Positions 45,068 through 53,535 of a stretch of 64,000 bases of DNA are shown here, piece after piece. The stretch lies in NCBI RefSeq assembly GCF_021739485.1, contig NZ_JAJFNK010000002.1, positions 186,001-250,000 on the forward strand. Reading direction: 5' to 3'. Position 1 is the stretch's first letter, and every line of letters starts with the position of its first letter. The notes beneath the pieces are model-generated. The model was given only the letters and a program-made list of their open reading frames with translations. It was not told the DNA's origin and searched no databases. The translations under genes were made by a program, and so were the position numbers. This stretch comes from Alicyclobacillus tolerans. Its GTDB lineage: Bacteria; Bacillota; Bacilli; Alicyclobacillales; Alicyclobacillaceae.

Positions 45068-45652
45068 TTGCGGTTCGACCTTTTAACCCCTCACCAATTT
45101 ACCAACTTCGCGGAATATGTAGATACCCTATACATATCGACTTTCACACCGACGCCGTTGGATGTCGCGGCACCCCTGGCAGCCAGCAGACTGATTGTGG
45201 AAGAAATCAGTCAGCGCGTTATGGACCGCTTTGCGGGCCGCGCCCTTCACTCCCCTTTAGGCGCGCTTCCCTTGTATGCCGGAGTATCCGAACCCTGGGC
45301 GGAGACCCTGCAACAACTTTATCCCCATGTCTTCCGCTACGGATTTGTCCTGTCTGACCGTTGGCTGACTGAAAAACAAATTCAACTTGTCACGGCGAAC
45401 ACCCAGTGGGTCGTGATGGATTGGTGGCAATGGCTGCGAGCGCGTATACCAAAAACCAGACAAGCTGATGCGTGGCTGTTTTTGTGCCACGCGACACATA
45501 GCTATCAAGCGGCTCCAGAACGAGCCGAGGCAGGATTTGACGAGTCTATCGCAAAGGGAATGGAAGAGGAAGGCAATCGCCTGATGGAACACATCGCCTC
45601 CTGGGTATCTCAAACCATGATGAATACTTGGTATCAAAATAGCTCATTGTGA
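45068..45652 (+). CDS. DUF2487 (YpiF-like) protein
   Basis: This 194-residue soluble protein corresponds in position and pattern to B. subtilis YpiF. It begins LRFDLLTPHQFTNFAEYVDTLYIS and contains a Rossmann-like SDRWLTEKQIQLVTANTQWV stretch. The function is unknown. TTG 45068 has AAGGAGG (45054-45060) seven nt upstream and is preferred to the open frame's earlier codons. In B. subtilis qcrA follows at once; here no such gene is found. Confidence 0.78.
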   Translation: MRFDLLTPHQFTNFAEYVDTLYISTFTPTPLDVAAPLAASRLIVEEISQRVMDRFAGRALHSPLGALPLYAGVSEPWAETLQQLYPHVFRYGFVLSDRWLTEKQIQLVTANTQWVVMDWWQWLRARIPKTRQADAWLFLCHATHSYQAAPERAEAGFDESIAKGMEEEGNRLMEHIASWVSQTMMNTWYQNSSL

Positions 45653-46191
45653 CCTTGACAAACGCTAAATCGCCTTTCTTTTGTGTCTCTAGTGGCCCCA
45701 AAGCGTCCAGGTGTGACAGGTTATTGACGAAATTTCAAAAGTCTTTGAGGAACTAAGACACAATTGATCGCGTTGCTTGACACCGGAAAGATCCGGAAAG
45801 TAAGATGTTATCGTGCAGCAGGCGCCCAGTCACGTTTTGTCAGTGTTTTATGCGTCTCGACTTACAAAAAATGGGAAATTCTTGTTTCGACGGCGTTCCT
45901 AAGTCGAAAGAACAGGACCCTTGGCTTCGATCGTTCCCAAGCTTTTTGCGCTCGGTTTTCTCGCTTTTCCTGGGCTGTGAGAAAGCCTTGGTAGAGAGTT
46001 TGGACGTCGAACTCCCGCGATTGGCTGGTCTGGACCTTAGAACACAGCGGCGAATCAAAATCGCCCTGACGAGCCGTTCATGGTTGGTTTTCAATCATGT
46101 TGGTTTTTCAATCATCCTGGTAGTGGTTTTGGGTGTTTGTAATTTGGACTGCTGCAATAACGCAACCGCTCAAGGCAGGTGATTTGGGAGC
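45653..46191. other. Region where a Rieske protein gene (qcrA) would be expected
   Basis: This 539-nt gap lies between the DUF2487 gene and qcrB. None of its frames shows the CxH...CxxH cluster-binding motifs of a Rieske protein. The longest plus-strand frame, ending at 46182, could give a 103-residue product from ATG 45871 with one hydrophobic C-terminal segment, but there is no ribosome site and no recognised family. A promoter lies at 45777-45806. The rest may be a long leader for qcrB. Confidence 0.5.
45777..45806 (+). promoter_or_regulatory. Promoter for the qcrBC genes
   Basis: A perfect TTGACA (45777-45782) and TAAGAT (45801-45806, four of six) are 18 nt apart. The spacer contains a direct repeat of CCGGAAAG. 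The leader to qcrB would be about 380 nt. Confidence 0.6.
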
Positions 46192-46863
46192 ATGTTGAAA
46201 AAGACGTATGACTGGATTGACGAGCGTTTGAACGTCACCCCGTTGTGGCGCGACGTCGCCGATCACGATGTGCCGGCGCATGTCAATCCAGCAATCAAGA
46301 TGTCAGCCTTTGTGTACTGTTTTGGCGGACTGACATTTTTGATCATCACGACGCAGATCTTATCAGGTATGTTTTTGGCGATGTACTATACGCCAGATAT
46401 CACCAATGCGTGGTACAGCGTAAAGTACATTAACGACGAAGTGTTGCTGGGACAAGTCGTCCGAGGCATGCACTTCTGGGGCGCGAGCTTGGTCATTGTT
46501 ATGATGTTTCTTCACATGCTACGCGTATTTTTCACAGGGGCTTACAAGAAACCGCGTGAACTCAACTGGGTTGTAGGTGTACTTATTTTCTTCGTCGTCC
46601 TTGGTTTCGGTTTTACGGGTTATTTGCTGCCGTGGGACCAAAAAGCGTATTGGGCAACAGCGGTTGGCACTCAAATCGCGGGTTCTATTCCTTGGATTGG
46701 CCCTGCGGTTAAGACACTGCTGGTGGGGAGCCACACGGTGGGAGCGTTGACGCTGACTCGTTTTTACGCGATTCACGTATTCTTCTTGCCTGCCGCACTG
46801 CTCGTGTTGTTGGCCCTGCATTTCATTATGATCCGAAGTCAACACATTGCAGGTCCACTGTAA
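46192..46863 (+). CDS. qcrB: Menaquinol:cytochrome c reductase cytochrome b subunit
   Basis: This 223-residue four-helix cytochrome b6-type subunit binds two b hemes. The histidines are in RGMHFWGASLVIVMMFLHMLR and SHTVGALTLTRFYAIHVFF. The cysteine in FVYCFGG near residue 43 fits the covalently bound extra heme of the b6 and Bacillus type. It oxidises menaquinol in the membrane. ATG 46192 follows a weak TTGGGAG site. It forms a unit with qcrC 27 nt downstream, but the Rieske gene usually upstream is missing. Confidence 0.94.
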   Translation: MLKKTYDWIDERLNVTPLWRDVADHDVPAHVNPAIKMSAFVYCFGGLTFLIITTQILSGMFLAMYYTPDITNAWYSVKYINDEVLLGQVVRGMHFWGASLVIVMMFLHMLRVFFTGAYKKPRELNWVVGVLIFFVVLGFGFTGYLLPWDQKAYWATAVGTQIAGSIPWIGPAVKTLLVGSHTVGALTLTRFYAIHVFFLPAALLVLLALHFIMIRSQHIAGPL

Positions 46864-46890
46864 AACAACACGAGTCAAGGAGGTGCACAT

Positions 46891-47655
46891 ATGGCCGGAG
46901 GAGAAAGGATTCCTGGAACGCCGAGGTATCGTCATCACCTTCTGAAGAACCCCGGTACGGAGCCGTTTTTTCCGAACTTTTTGTTAAAAGAATGGATCGC
47001 TGGCGCAATTTTTCTTACGGCTTTTATGCTTTGGATTGTTTTCAACCCAGTTCCTTTGGGCAGCAAGGCAAATCCTGACGACACGTCGTTCATCCCGGTG
47101 CCGGACTGGTACTTCTTGTTTTTGTATCAGCTTTTGAAATACTATCCAGGCAGCGCCATTGTATTCGGTACCGTTTTGGTGCCTTTGGCGGCGAGCCTCA
47201 TCCTGATCTTTACACCTTGGCTGGATGTTAAAAAAGCGCGGCATCCGTACAAACGTCCGCTGGCTACTGGTGGTATGGTGTTGGTCACATTTCTGACGAT
47301 TTGGCTGACCAATGAGGCTTGGATTCAGCATAAGGCGGAACTAGCCAGTTCCGGAGGCGGCGCCGTGACTACGGCTTTGCCGAAGGTGCCGAAAATACCC
47401 AAGTCGCAGATTCACCTCATCGACACCAACATGCCGGGATACCAGGTATTTGAAAGCACCTGTGCAACGTGTCACGGCAGCTCAGGTGAAGGCGTCATTG
47501 GACCGCCCATTTATGCCATCGGAAAGTATTGGAATGAGAAGCAGTTGACGGACTTTGTAACTAAAGGCGGCGGCGGAATGCCCGCAAAGGGCGGTTTGAC
47601 CAACGCCAAACAGTTGCAGGAAGTTCTCGATTGGTTGTCCAAGCAAAAAGGTTGA
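46891..47655 (+). CDS. qcrC: Menaquinol:cytochrome c reductase, subunit IV fused to cytochrome c
   Basis: The 254-residue protein joins three membrane helices of a subunit IV type (PVPDWYFLFLYQLLKYYPG is the quinone-site block) to a C-terminal cytochrome c domain with CATCHG near residue 190 and a methionine in GGGGMPAKGG as probable sixth ligand. This fusion is typical of Bacillus bc complexes. It carries electrons from cytochrome b toward a cytochrome c acceptor. AAGGAGG precedes ATG 46891. A strong terminator follows the gene. Confidence 0.94.
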   Translation: MAGGERIPGTPRYRHHLLKNPGTEPFFPNFLLKEWIAGAIFLTAFMLWIVFNPVPLGSKANPDDTSFIPVPDWYFLFLYQLLKYYPGSAIVFGTVLVPLAASLILIFTPWLDVKKARHPYKRPLATGGMVLVTFLTIWLTNEAWIQHKAELASSGGGAVTTALPKVPKIPKSQIHLIDTNMPGYQVFESTCATCHGSSGEGVIGPPIYAIGKYWNEKQLTDFVTKGGGGMPAKGGLTNAKQLQEVLDWLSKQKG

Positions 47656-47678
47656 GATTTGAAGTCAAACAGTGCCAC

Positions 47679-47731
47679 GAGGGTGGGCGCGCTGCTCTAA
47701 AAGGATGCAGCGAACCCGCCCTCTATTTTTG
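47679..47731 (+). terminator. Terminator after qcrC
   Basis: GAGGGTGGG (47679-47687) pairs with CCCGCCCTC (47715-47723), and CGCTGC (47690-47695) pairs with GCAGCG (47707-47712) inside it. TATTTTTG follows. It also separates the convergent YitT-family gene. Confidence 0.85.
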
Positions 47732-47780
47732 TCGTTCCGTGGCCATACCCCTTTCGTTGTACTGCCTGCCGAACCGCGTG

Positions 47781-48638
47781 TCACGAGCGAGAGTCGGCGG
47801 CAGGGGGAGAATCGTAAGTAAAGCCTTCGCCAACGACTTCATGGACGTCATTCACAACGACAAAAGCATAAGGGTCCGCTTCCTGTACAATCTGTTGGAC
47901 GCGCGTCACTTCTTCGCGCGGTACCACGCAGTAAATCACTTGTTTCCCAATCCCCGTATAACCGCCGCGCGCTGACAACAGAGTGGTCCCGCGATTCAAA
48001 CGCGAGTGGATGAAGTCGGCGATTTGTTCGTGCTTGTCCGAAATAATGGTAATGGCTTTCCCGGACTTGACCCCCTCAATGACAAAGTCAATGACTCGAC
48101 TTGAGACAAATAGCGCAACCAAAGAGTACATGGCCGTTTCATGTCCCACAACCAAAACCGATGCACTGAGCACTACGACGTCGATGGAAAACAAAACCTT
48201 GCCCATGCTTAATCCATAGAAGTGGCGGATGAGTCTCGCAATGATGTCCGCACCTCCAGTGGTAGCTCCGGTCCGAAAGATCATCCCCAGGCCGAGTCCT
48301 GTACACACGCCCGCGTACAGCGCCCCTAACAGGGGGTCGTGGGTCGGAACTTGCCATTTGGCAGTGAGAGAGCTAAACAGAGAGACGGCAGCCACACCTA
48401 CGGATGTCTTGAAAATGAATTCTCTGCCAAAGAACTTCCAACCGGGTATCAGTACAGGGATGTTTAAAAGCAAAAAGGTCAGTCCGAGCGGCCAGTGCAT
48501 TTTGTATAGGAGAAGGACAGAAATGCCCACAAAACCGCCTTCCACCAAGTGGTTGGCAACCAAAAACGCGTTTAAGCCCACGGAATAGATGAGGGCTCCC
48601 AGTAAAACCAACAACCAATTCGAAATGCGACGACGCAT
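47781..48638 (-). CDS. YitT-family (DUF161/DUF2179) membrane protein
   Basis: The 285-residue protein has about five or six membrane helices (residues 5-170) and a C-terminal cytoplasmic DUF2179 domain with AITIISDKHEQIADFIHSRL and YVVVPREE-like CVVPREEV. The patterns VGLNAFLVANHLVEGGFVG and GMIFRTGATTGGADIIA are typical of YitT, YpjC and relatives. The transport substrate, if any, is unknown. ATG 48638 is preceded by GAGGAG; the frame runs 18 codons further upstream without support. B. subtilis ypjC lies in the same neighbourhood. Confidence 0.87.
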   Translation of the reverse strand: MRRRISNWLLVLLGALIYSVGLNAFLVANHLVEGGFVGISVLLLYKMHWPLGLTFLLLNIPVLIPGWKFFGREFIFKTSVGVAAVSLFSSLTAKWQVPTHDPLLGALYAGVCTGLGLGMIFRTGATTGGADIIARLIRHFYGLSMGKVLFSIDVVVLSASVLVVGHETAMYSLVALFVSSRVIDFVIEGVKSGKAITIISDKHEQIADFIHSRLNRGTTLLSARGGYTGIGKQVIYCVVPREEVTRVQQIVQEADPYAFVVVNDVHEVVGEGFTYDSPPAADSRS

Positions 48639-48772
48639 GCCATCTGGCTCCTCGTTGAATTTCAGTCTTGTAGAGACTCCGATATCTCGCAAGATTTCGT
48701 CGTTTCATTATACTGATGGCGAGGAATCCTGGCAACTTGAAAGGTCAACTCCCCAGTTCCGATACGCAGATT

Positions 48773-49828
48773 CTAGGGTCTCAACTCGCGCCGCGGCCAC
48801 AAGAGCGCCATCAGCAGCAGGATGCAAATCCAGCCGAATAAGGAATAGGCATAGCGCACAATGTTGACAAACCCCACTTGACTCACCAAAAACGCAGCAC
48901 CGAGGATCAGTGCAATGTACAAAGCGGAGAGCCGGGTCGAACGGCTCGAGATTTGCGTCCCGATGGCGTAAACGTTCCCAACTAGGGTGGAGTAGATTTC
49001 TCCCCACAAGACAAACACAAAGACCCACTGCACGACGCGGCCCAACTGCGTGGCGATGTACCCCATGGGCACCGCGTAGTGCAACGCTGTCGGGGAATGC
49101 GCAAACAGCGTGAAGGTCACTGCAAGCAGCATCATGCCCAATCCCAGCGCTCCCATTAGGGCCCCTGCCTTGAGAGCGCCCGGATCCTTGGTATTCGAAC
49201 CTAACGGGATCAAGACCCCTGAAGCGAGCCCAATGTTCAATGACACGTAGACCACCGCAGAAGTGAGGCCGAGCCAAGGGGAAGAACCTGTAAATCCCTG
49301 TCCCCACTGCCAAGTGCGAACGAACCCATGGTTGTGCCACGCATGAACGGCTGCAAACAAAACAAAACTCACCATAACCGGAACAATGATTGTATTTGCC
49401 CGCAAGATGCCTTCGATACCGCGCAAGACTGTGAAAAAGGTAATTGCAATGGTGATGAGGACCCCAATTTGAAACGACATGTGCATGCGTTCCCGAAACA
49501 GTTCTCCGGCGCCCGCCAACATGGCGACAGTAACCCCGAACAGCATGACCAAAAGGGCTGCATCCACTGCTGTTCCAATCCATCGACCAAACAGATAGGC
49601 ATTCACCTCACGGTAGGACTTGGCGTTCAGACGATGGCCCAAAATCATCAAGCGATATCCCAACCAGGTGAACAGCAGTATCGATAACCCGATTCCTATG
49701 TATCCGATATTTCCAAAGCGTCCAAAAAACTGGTAGATCTCTTGTCCAGAGGCAAAACCCGCGCCAACGACTGTGCCAATATAAGCGCAACCGACTTGAA
49801 AGGCCTGCCACAGTTTGCTCCTGTCCAT
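48773..49828 (-). CDS. YkvI-family membrane protein
   Basis: The 351-residue protein has about ten membrane helices and starts FQVGCAYIGTVVGAGFASGQEIYQFFG. That glycine-rich first helix is typical of YkvI and of LeuT-fold transporters generally. Other marks are GSNTKDPGALKAGALMG and LWGEIYSTLVGNVYAIG. It is probably a transporter; the substrate is unknown. A GGAGGTGAAAC ribosome site precedes ATG 49828. It is divergent from uppP. Confidence 0.82.
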   Translation of the reverse strand: MDRSKLWQAFQVGCAYIGTVVGAGFASGQEIYQFFGRFGNIGYIGIGLSILLFTWLGYRLMILGHRLNAKSYREVNAYLFGRWIGTAVDAALLVMLFGVTVAMLAGAGELFRERMHMSFQIGVLITIAITFFTVLRGIEGILRANTIIVPVMVSFVLFAAVHAWHNHGFVRTWQWGQGFTGSSPWLGLTSAVVYVSLNIGLASGVLIPLGSNTKDPGALKAGALMGALGLGMMLLAVTFTLFAHSPTALHYAVPMGYIATQLGRVVQWVFVFVLWGEIYSTLVGNVYAIGTQISSRSTRLSALYIALILGAAFLVSQVGFVNIVRYAYSLFGWICILLLMALLWPRRELRP

Positions 49829-49996
49829 CGTGTTTCACCTCCTTATAACCAACATATGGCCGGGCCAGCCAGAACATGTACCATCTTTACAACAAACCGG
49901 ACATGACTAGAGCTTGGACAAATATACATGTAGCATGGCCCAACTGCGGTTGGTTGGGCGCAACAAAAATCTCACAAGGTACAAAGGAGGATCGAC

Positions 49997-50803
49997 ATGA
50001 CGACATGGCAAGCCCTCATATTGGGACTTGTTCAAGGCATTACTGAATTTCTTCCGATCAGCAGTTCGGGCCACCTTGTCATTTTGCAGCGGCTGTGGCA
50101 CATCTCCGGGAATGAACTGCTGTTTATCACCTTTTTGCACCTTGGAACCGTGCTTGCGGTGGTCTGGGCGCTTCGGCGGGAGGTGAAGGCCCTCATTCAC
50201 AGGCCCTTGTCGTGGAACGCACTCATGATCTACGCGGCCCTTGTTCCCACTGCGGTGATAGGATGGGCGTTTGAAGACTGGTTTGAAGGGCTGTTTAAGA
50301 GCGGAATGACCATTGGTTTTGAGTTTGTCATCACAGGCATCATTCTCTGGTGGCTGGACAGTGTCAACGTCAAAGGCAAACGGCTGGAAGACATGACCTT
50401 GAAAGACTCCCTTTGGATTGGAACGCTGCAAGGGGCTGCGATCCTGCCCGCCTTGTCCAGGTCGGGACTGACCATCGCTGGGGGCCTGTGGCGAGGTCTC
50501 GACCGGGATGCAGCAGGGCGGTTTTCGTTTCTGCTGTCCATCCCAGCCATTCTGGGAGCTACAGTGGTAGAGTTGGACGACTTATTTGAACACCCTGCGG
50601 CCCAATCGAGTATCGCCTGGACACAGATCCTCGTGGGAACTGCAGCGGCTGTCGTGGCTGGTTACATTTCCGTAAAAGGCACACTGTGGCTGATTCGCCG
50701 CTCGAAAATGCGCGTATTCGCCATTTACGTATGGATTGTCGCTGCGTTTATATTGGCCGATCAACTGTTCTTCCACCACTGGTTCCCTTCGTTGCTCAAA
50801 TAA
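49997..50803 (+). CDS. uppP: Undecaprenyl-diphosphatase UppP (BacA)
   Basis: This 268-residue membrane enzyme dephosphorylates undecaprenyl pyrophosphate to recycle the lipid carrier of cell-wall synthesis, and confers some bacitracin tolerance. The two catalytic motifs are visible: EFLPISSSGHL near residue 17 with the conserved glutamate and histidine, and PALSRSGLTIAGGLWRGLDR near residue 151. About eight helices are present. AAAGGAGG precedes ATG 49997. It is transcribed alone. Confidence 0.95.
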   Translation: MTTWQALILGLVQGITEFLPISSSGHLVILQRLWHISGNELLFITFLHLGTVLAVVWALRREVKALIHRPLSWNALMIYAALVPTAVIGWAFEDWFEGLFKSGMTIGFEFVITGIILWWLDSVNVKGKRLEDMTLKDSLWIGTLQGAAILPALSRSGLTIAGGLWRGLDRDAAGRFSFLLSIPAILGATVVELDDLFEHPAAQSSIAWTQILVGTAAAVVAGYISVKGTLWLIRRSKMRVFAIYVWIVAAFILADQLFFHHWFPSLLK

Positions 50804-51158
50804 AGGCAAGACGCCTCAAGTACTAAAAGAGTGCTCAAGTAAACCGGGATGCACATGCAATTTGGTACCGACTGCAGGGCTGCAGGCAAGCACATCGTCG
50901 ATGGGCTCGCGGCAGCCCTTGTTCGTGCCCTTTAACACTTTCGACTGCGGTGCCTCGCATACTGGCGATGCAGCCGTTCACAGCGCATGAACAGGTCGCA
51001 CCGTGACACCTGGGGTTCCAGCGCCAAATTTGCAATGCACGCCCTGTTGGCATTGCGATTGCGTTTCCGCCCAGTGCGCGTGAGTCTGCACCCGAGCAGC
51101 CAAAACGGCGGAGATGGCATAAGCAGAGGAGAACAAGCGCGTAAACGAAAACGACAAA
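50804..51158. other. Intergenic region without a recognised gene
   Basis: Open frames on the minus strand (up to 124 codons at 50835-51209) are cysteine- and arginine-rich, overlap each other and lack ribosome sites. GCAATGC and GCATTGC form a 7-bp inverted repeat at 51032-51056. I see nothing else in this stretch. Confidence 0.4.
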
Positions 51159-51185
51159 AACCCTGAGAAGAGAGGTCCCAGGGTT
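51159..51185 (-). terminator. Terminator after ylbJ
   Basis: AACCCTG (51159-51165) pairs with CAGGGTT (51179-51185). Read on the minus strand the stem runs straight into TTTTTGTCG. It lies 43 nt past the ylbJ stop. Confidence 0.7.
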
Positions 51186-51228
51186 GGTTTTCCCAATTGG
51201 TTTTGCCAACTGTTAAATCTTGTTTACC

Positions 51229-52500
51229 CTAAATCCTGTTCAGGCGTGCTTTCCATGCAATGATGCGAACCCTTCGTACGATATACACAACGAAGGAGAG
51301 CGCCAAGAGACTTCCAATCAACCACGCCCATGTCGACAATCCCGTCCACATCACATGCCACCATGGGGCGCCGGAAGCCGCCTGGCTGGTGGCTGCAAAC
51401 ACGGGCACAATCGAGGACACGACGTGAACAGCCGTCTGACCCATGCCCAGCCCCCACAATAACACGGTCAGGACCGCTGCGAGTGCTGCGTGCAAGAAAC
51501 GGGCAATGAAGTAAGGCGTCATCCGAATATCCGTCTCTGTCAAAACGCTGGCGACCTGAGCGTGCACGGCCAAACCGCTCCATGCGATAATGCCGCTAAT
51601 CAAGGCCAGTTTCTGCAACAAGGGAGCTGCCGTAACTGCAGCGGCCTGGGCAGAACCAATATCAATTTCAAGCAGTCCAGCCAAAGTGGGATTGACGAGC
51701 CCCGTGTGAATTCCAAAGAGGTGGTAGACTAACGCGATCGGCCAACCCAGCACTTTCATCATTCCGGACAAACGCAAAATTTCGATCAACACCGAAAAAA
51801 ATACGATGAAGCCCAGAATCATCAAGAGCGTTTGGACGGACTCCGTCACCGCGTTACCCAGCAACTTTCCGAACGGGCGCCCGTCCTCCTCGTGAGCCTT
51901 CAACATTTCCGTAAAAGCCCTTTTTAGGATGTTTTCACGGCGCGAAGACCGCGGCTCGCGAGGCGTCATCTCCTGACCCCGGCCCCACAATTTGAAACCG
52001 ACGCCCACTAAAAACGCGGAAATGTAGTGCGCAATCGCAAGCAATGCTCCGAGTGCCGGCGATTTTAACATCCCGACCGCCACGGCTCCGAACATAAACA
52101 AGGGGTCTGCCGTGTTCGTGAACGCCAACAAGCGTTCTCCTTCAATCCTCGTACACATTTTTGTCTCGCGAAAACGCGCGGTGATCACGGCGTCCATTGG
52201 GTATCCGGCTGCCAATCCCATAGACAGAGCAAAAGCTCCGATGCCCGGTACACTAAACAGCGGCCTCATGAGAGGCTCCAACAGCACCCCAAACCCGCGC
52301 ACAATCCCAAGCCCCAACATGAGCTCGGACAGAATAAAAAAAGGCAGCAGGGACGGAAAAACGATGTCCCAAAATACTTTGAGCCCGGCAATTCCGGCGT
52401 CAAATCCTTGCTTTGGATAGACGACCAGGGCAATGGTGAAAATCACGACCATCAGTCCAAGCAGCACCGTGGACCATCGGCTAGTGCGCTGTTGCGTCAC
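51229..52500 (-). CDS. ylbJ: Sporulation integral membrane protein YlbJ
   Basis: The 423-residue protein has about ten membrane helices in a nucleoside-transporter-like (GATE) arrangement. IVFPSLLPFFILSELMLGLG near residue 46 and the second related repeat with NAVTESVQTLLMILGFIVFFSVL near residue 225 are typical of YlbJ. In B. subtilis it is made in the mother cell and is needed for heat-resistant spores. GTG 52500 follows AAAAGGAGATG at a somewhat long distance. It is monocistronic and divergent from the mazG-like gene. Confidence 0.9.
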   Translation of the reverse strand: MTQQRTSRWSTVLLGLMVVIFTIALVVYPKQGFDAGIAGLKVFWDIVFPSLLPFFILSELMLGLGIVRGFGVLLEPLMRPLFSVPGIGAFALSMGLAAGYPMDAVITARFRETKMCTRIEGERLLAFTNTADPLFMFGAVAVGMLKSPALGALLAIAHYISAFLVGVGFKLWGRGQEMTPREPRSSRRENILKRAFTEMLKAHEEDGRPFGKLLGNAVTESVQTLLMILGFIVFFSVLIEILRLSGMMKVLGWPIALVYHLFGIHTGLVNPTLAGLLEIDIGSAQAAAVTAAPLLQKLALISGIIAWSGLAVHAQVASVLTETDIRMTPYFIARFLHAALAAVLTVLLWGLGMGQTAVHVVSSIVPVFAATSQAASGAPWWHVMWTGLSTWAWLIGSLLALSFVVYIVRRVRIIAWKARLNRI

Positions 52501-52688
52501 ACTCTATCATCTCCTTTTAGTCAAACCTGGTTCGTTGTCCAAGGGGCAGTCAGTTACATCATATGTGGACATGGACAGTTTATGTTTGCGCCGCGCGTTC
52601 GCTATAATAGGTGAAGAGACAAGAGAAAGACGCGCCGGCTGCACCTGCGCAAAAGCCCGAATTCTTCATCGTGGGAGTGAGATCCATC

Positions 52689-53024
52689 GTGACATTGCAG
52701 GAAGTGCAGCAACGAGTCGACGATTACATTGGCCAGTTTAAGGAAGGGTACTTCTCGCCAATGACCCTGATTGTCCGTTTGTCGGAGGAACTTGGAGAAC
52801 TCGCGAGGGAAGTCAACCACGAATATGGAGAAAAGCCAAAAAAATCCACAGAGCCCGAGGGCAGTATTGCCATGGAACTCGGAGACATGCTGTTCGTCTT
52901 AACCTGTTTAGCGAACCGTCTCAACATCGACTTGGACGCTTCTTTTAACGCGGTGATGGAAAAATTCGAAACCAGAGACAAGGACCGCTGGACCCGGATT
53001 TATCCAAACACCTCGACACCATAG
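52689..53024 (+). CDS. MazG-like nucleotide pyrophosphohydrolase YpjD
   Basis: This 111-residue protein has the same length as B. subtilis YpjD and shares YIGQFKEGYFSP, RLSEELGELAREVNHEYGEKPKK, ELGDMLFVLTCLAN and RDKDRWTR. The EExxE and ExxD residues bind magnesium in this all-alpha NTP pyrophosphatase family. It probably removes aberrant or excess nucleotides. GTG 52689 is chosen from family length; a TATAAT lies near 52606. It heads a run of genes in the ypjD-dapB-mgsA order known from Bacillus. Confidence 0.92.
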   Translation: MTLQEVQQRVDDYIGQFKEGYFSPMTLIVRLSEELGELAREVNHEYGEKPKKSTEPEGSIAMELGDMLFVLTCLANRLNIDLDASFNAVMEKFETRDKDRWTRIYPNTSTP

Positions 53025-53083
53025 GCCGCGGTACAGTCCCTTCCCGTCTGTCAGCATATAGTGGACGGTGGGAGGTGATGGCA

Positions 53084-53521
53084 GTGTCTCAGGGAGAGAG
53101 GTTTCTTAAGTCCGGATTTGCCTATCTTTATATCAACGACTTTGACAAGGCTTTGGATTCTTTTAGGCGCGCCATTGACTGTGAGCCTGCAAACGCCCAC
53201 TATTATTTTCATGCGTCCTTCACCGCGCTGCGTAGTCAACGGCGTGTCTGGGCGCTGCATTGGGCTGTGACGGCCCAGAGTCTGGCACCTGAAGACGCGC
53301 TGTTTGCCGAACACGTGAACGTTGCCAGAGCAAGTATTCTGGAACGAACCGGACAGGTTCTGGCACAGTCTGGACACGTTGAACTGGCTGAGGCGCTGCT
53401 GGGTCAGGCCGCCCAGCTTGATCCGCTCCATCAACACGCGGACCCGTTCCAAACGGTTAGACAAGGCCCTGGAAACGCCAACGACTCCGGATCGCATCCG
53501 GTCTCGAACAACACTTCCTAA
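53084..53521 (+). CDS. Small TPR-repeat protein
   Basis: The 145-residue protein contains one clear tetratricopeptide repeat pair near the N-terminus (FAYLYINDFDKALDSFRRAIDCEPANAHYYFHAS) and a second near residue 95 (GHVELAEALLGQAAQLDP). It is likely a protein-binding scaffold; its partner is unknown. GTG 53084 is preferred, lying 8 nt beyond GGAGG, over GTG 53075 and ATG 53078, which overlap the ribosome site. It is followed by dapB after 14 nt. Confidence 0.72.
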   Translation: MSQGERFLKSGFAYLYINDFDKALDSFRRAIDCEPANAHYYFHASFTALRSQRRVWALHWAVTAQSLAPEDALFAEHVNVARASILERTGQVLAQSGHVELAEALLGQAAQLDPLHQHADPFQTVRQGPGNANDSGSHPVSNNTS

Positions 53522-53535
53522 GGAGGAGCACATAC

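Noticed and set aside
45653-46191. A frameshifted or degenerate qcrA
   Set aside because: No frame on the plus strand shows any piece of the Rieske motifs, so there is no evidence for a decayed copy.
50835-51209. 124-codon minus-strand frame between uppP and ylbJ
   Set aside because: Cysteine- and arginine-rich composition typical of a chance frame, no ribosome site, and it overlaps the ylbJ terminator.
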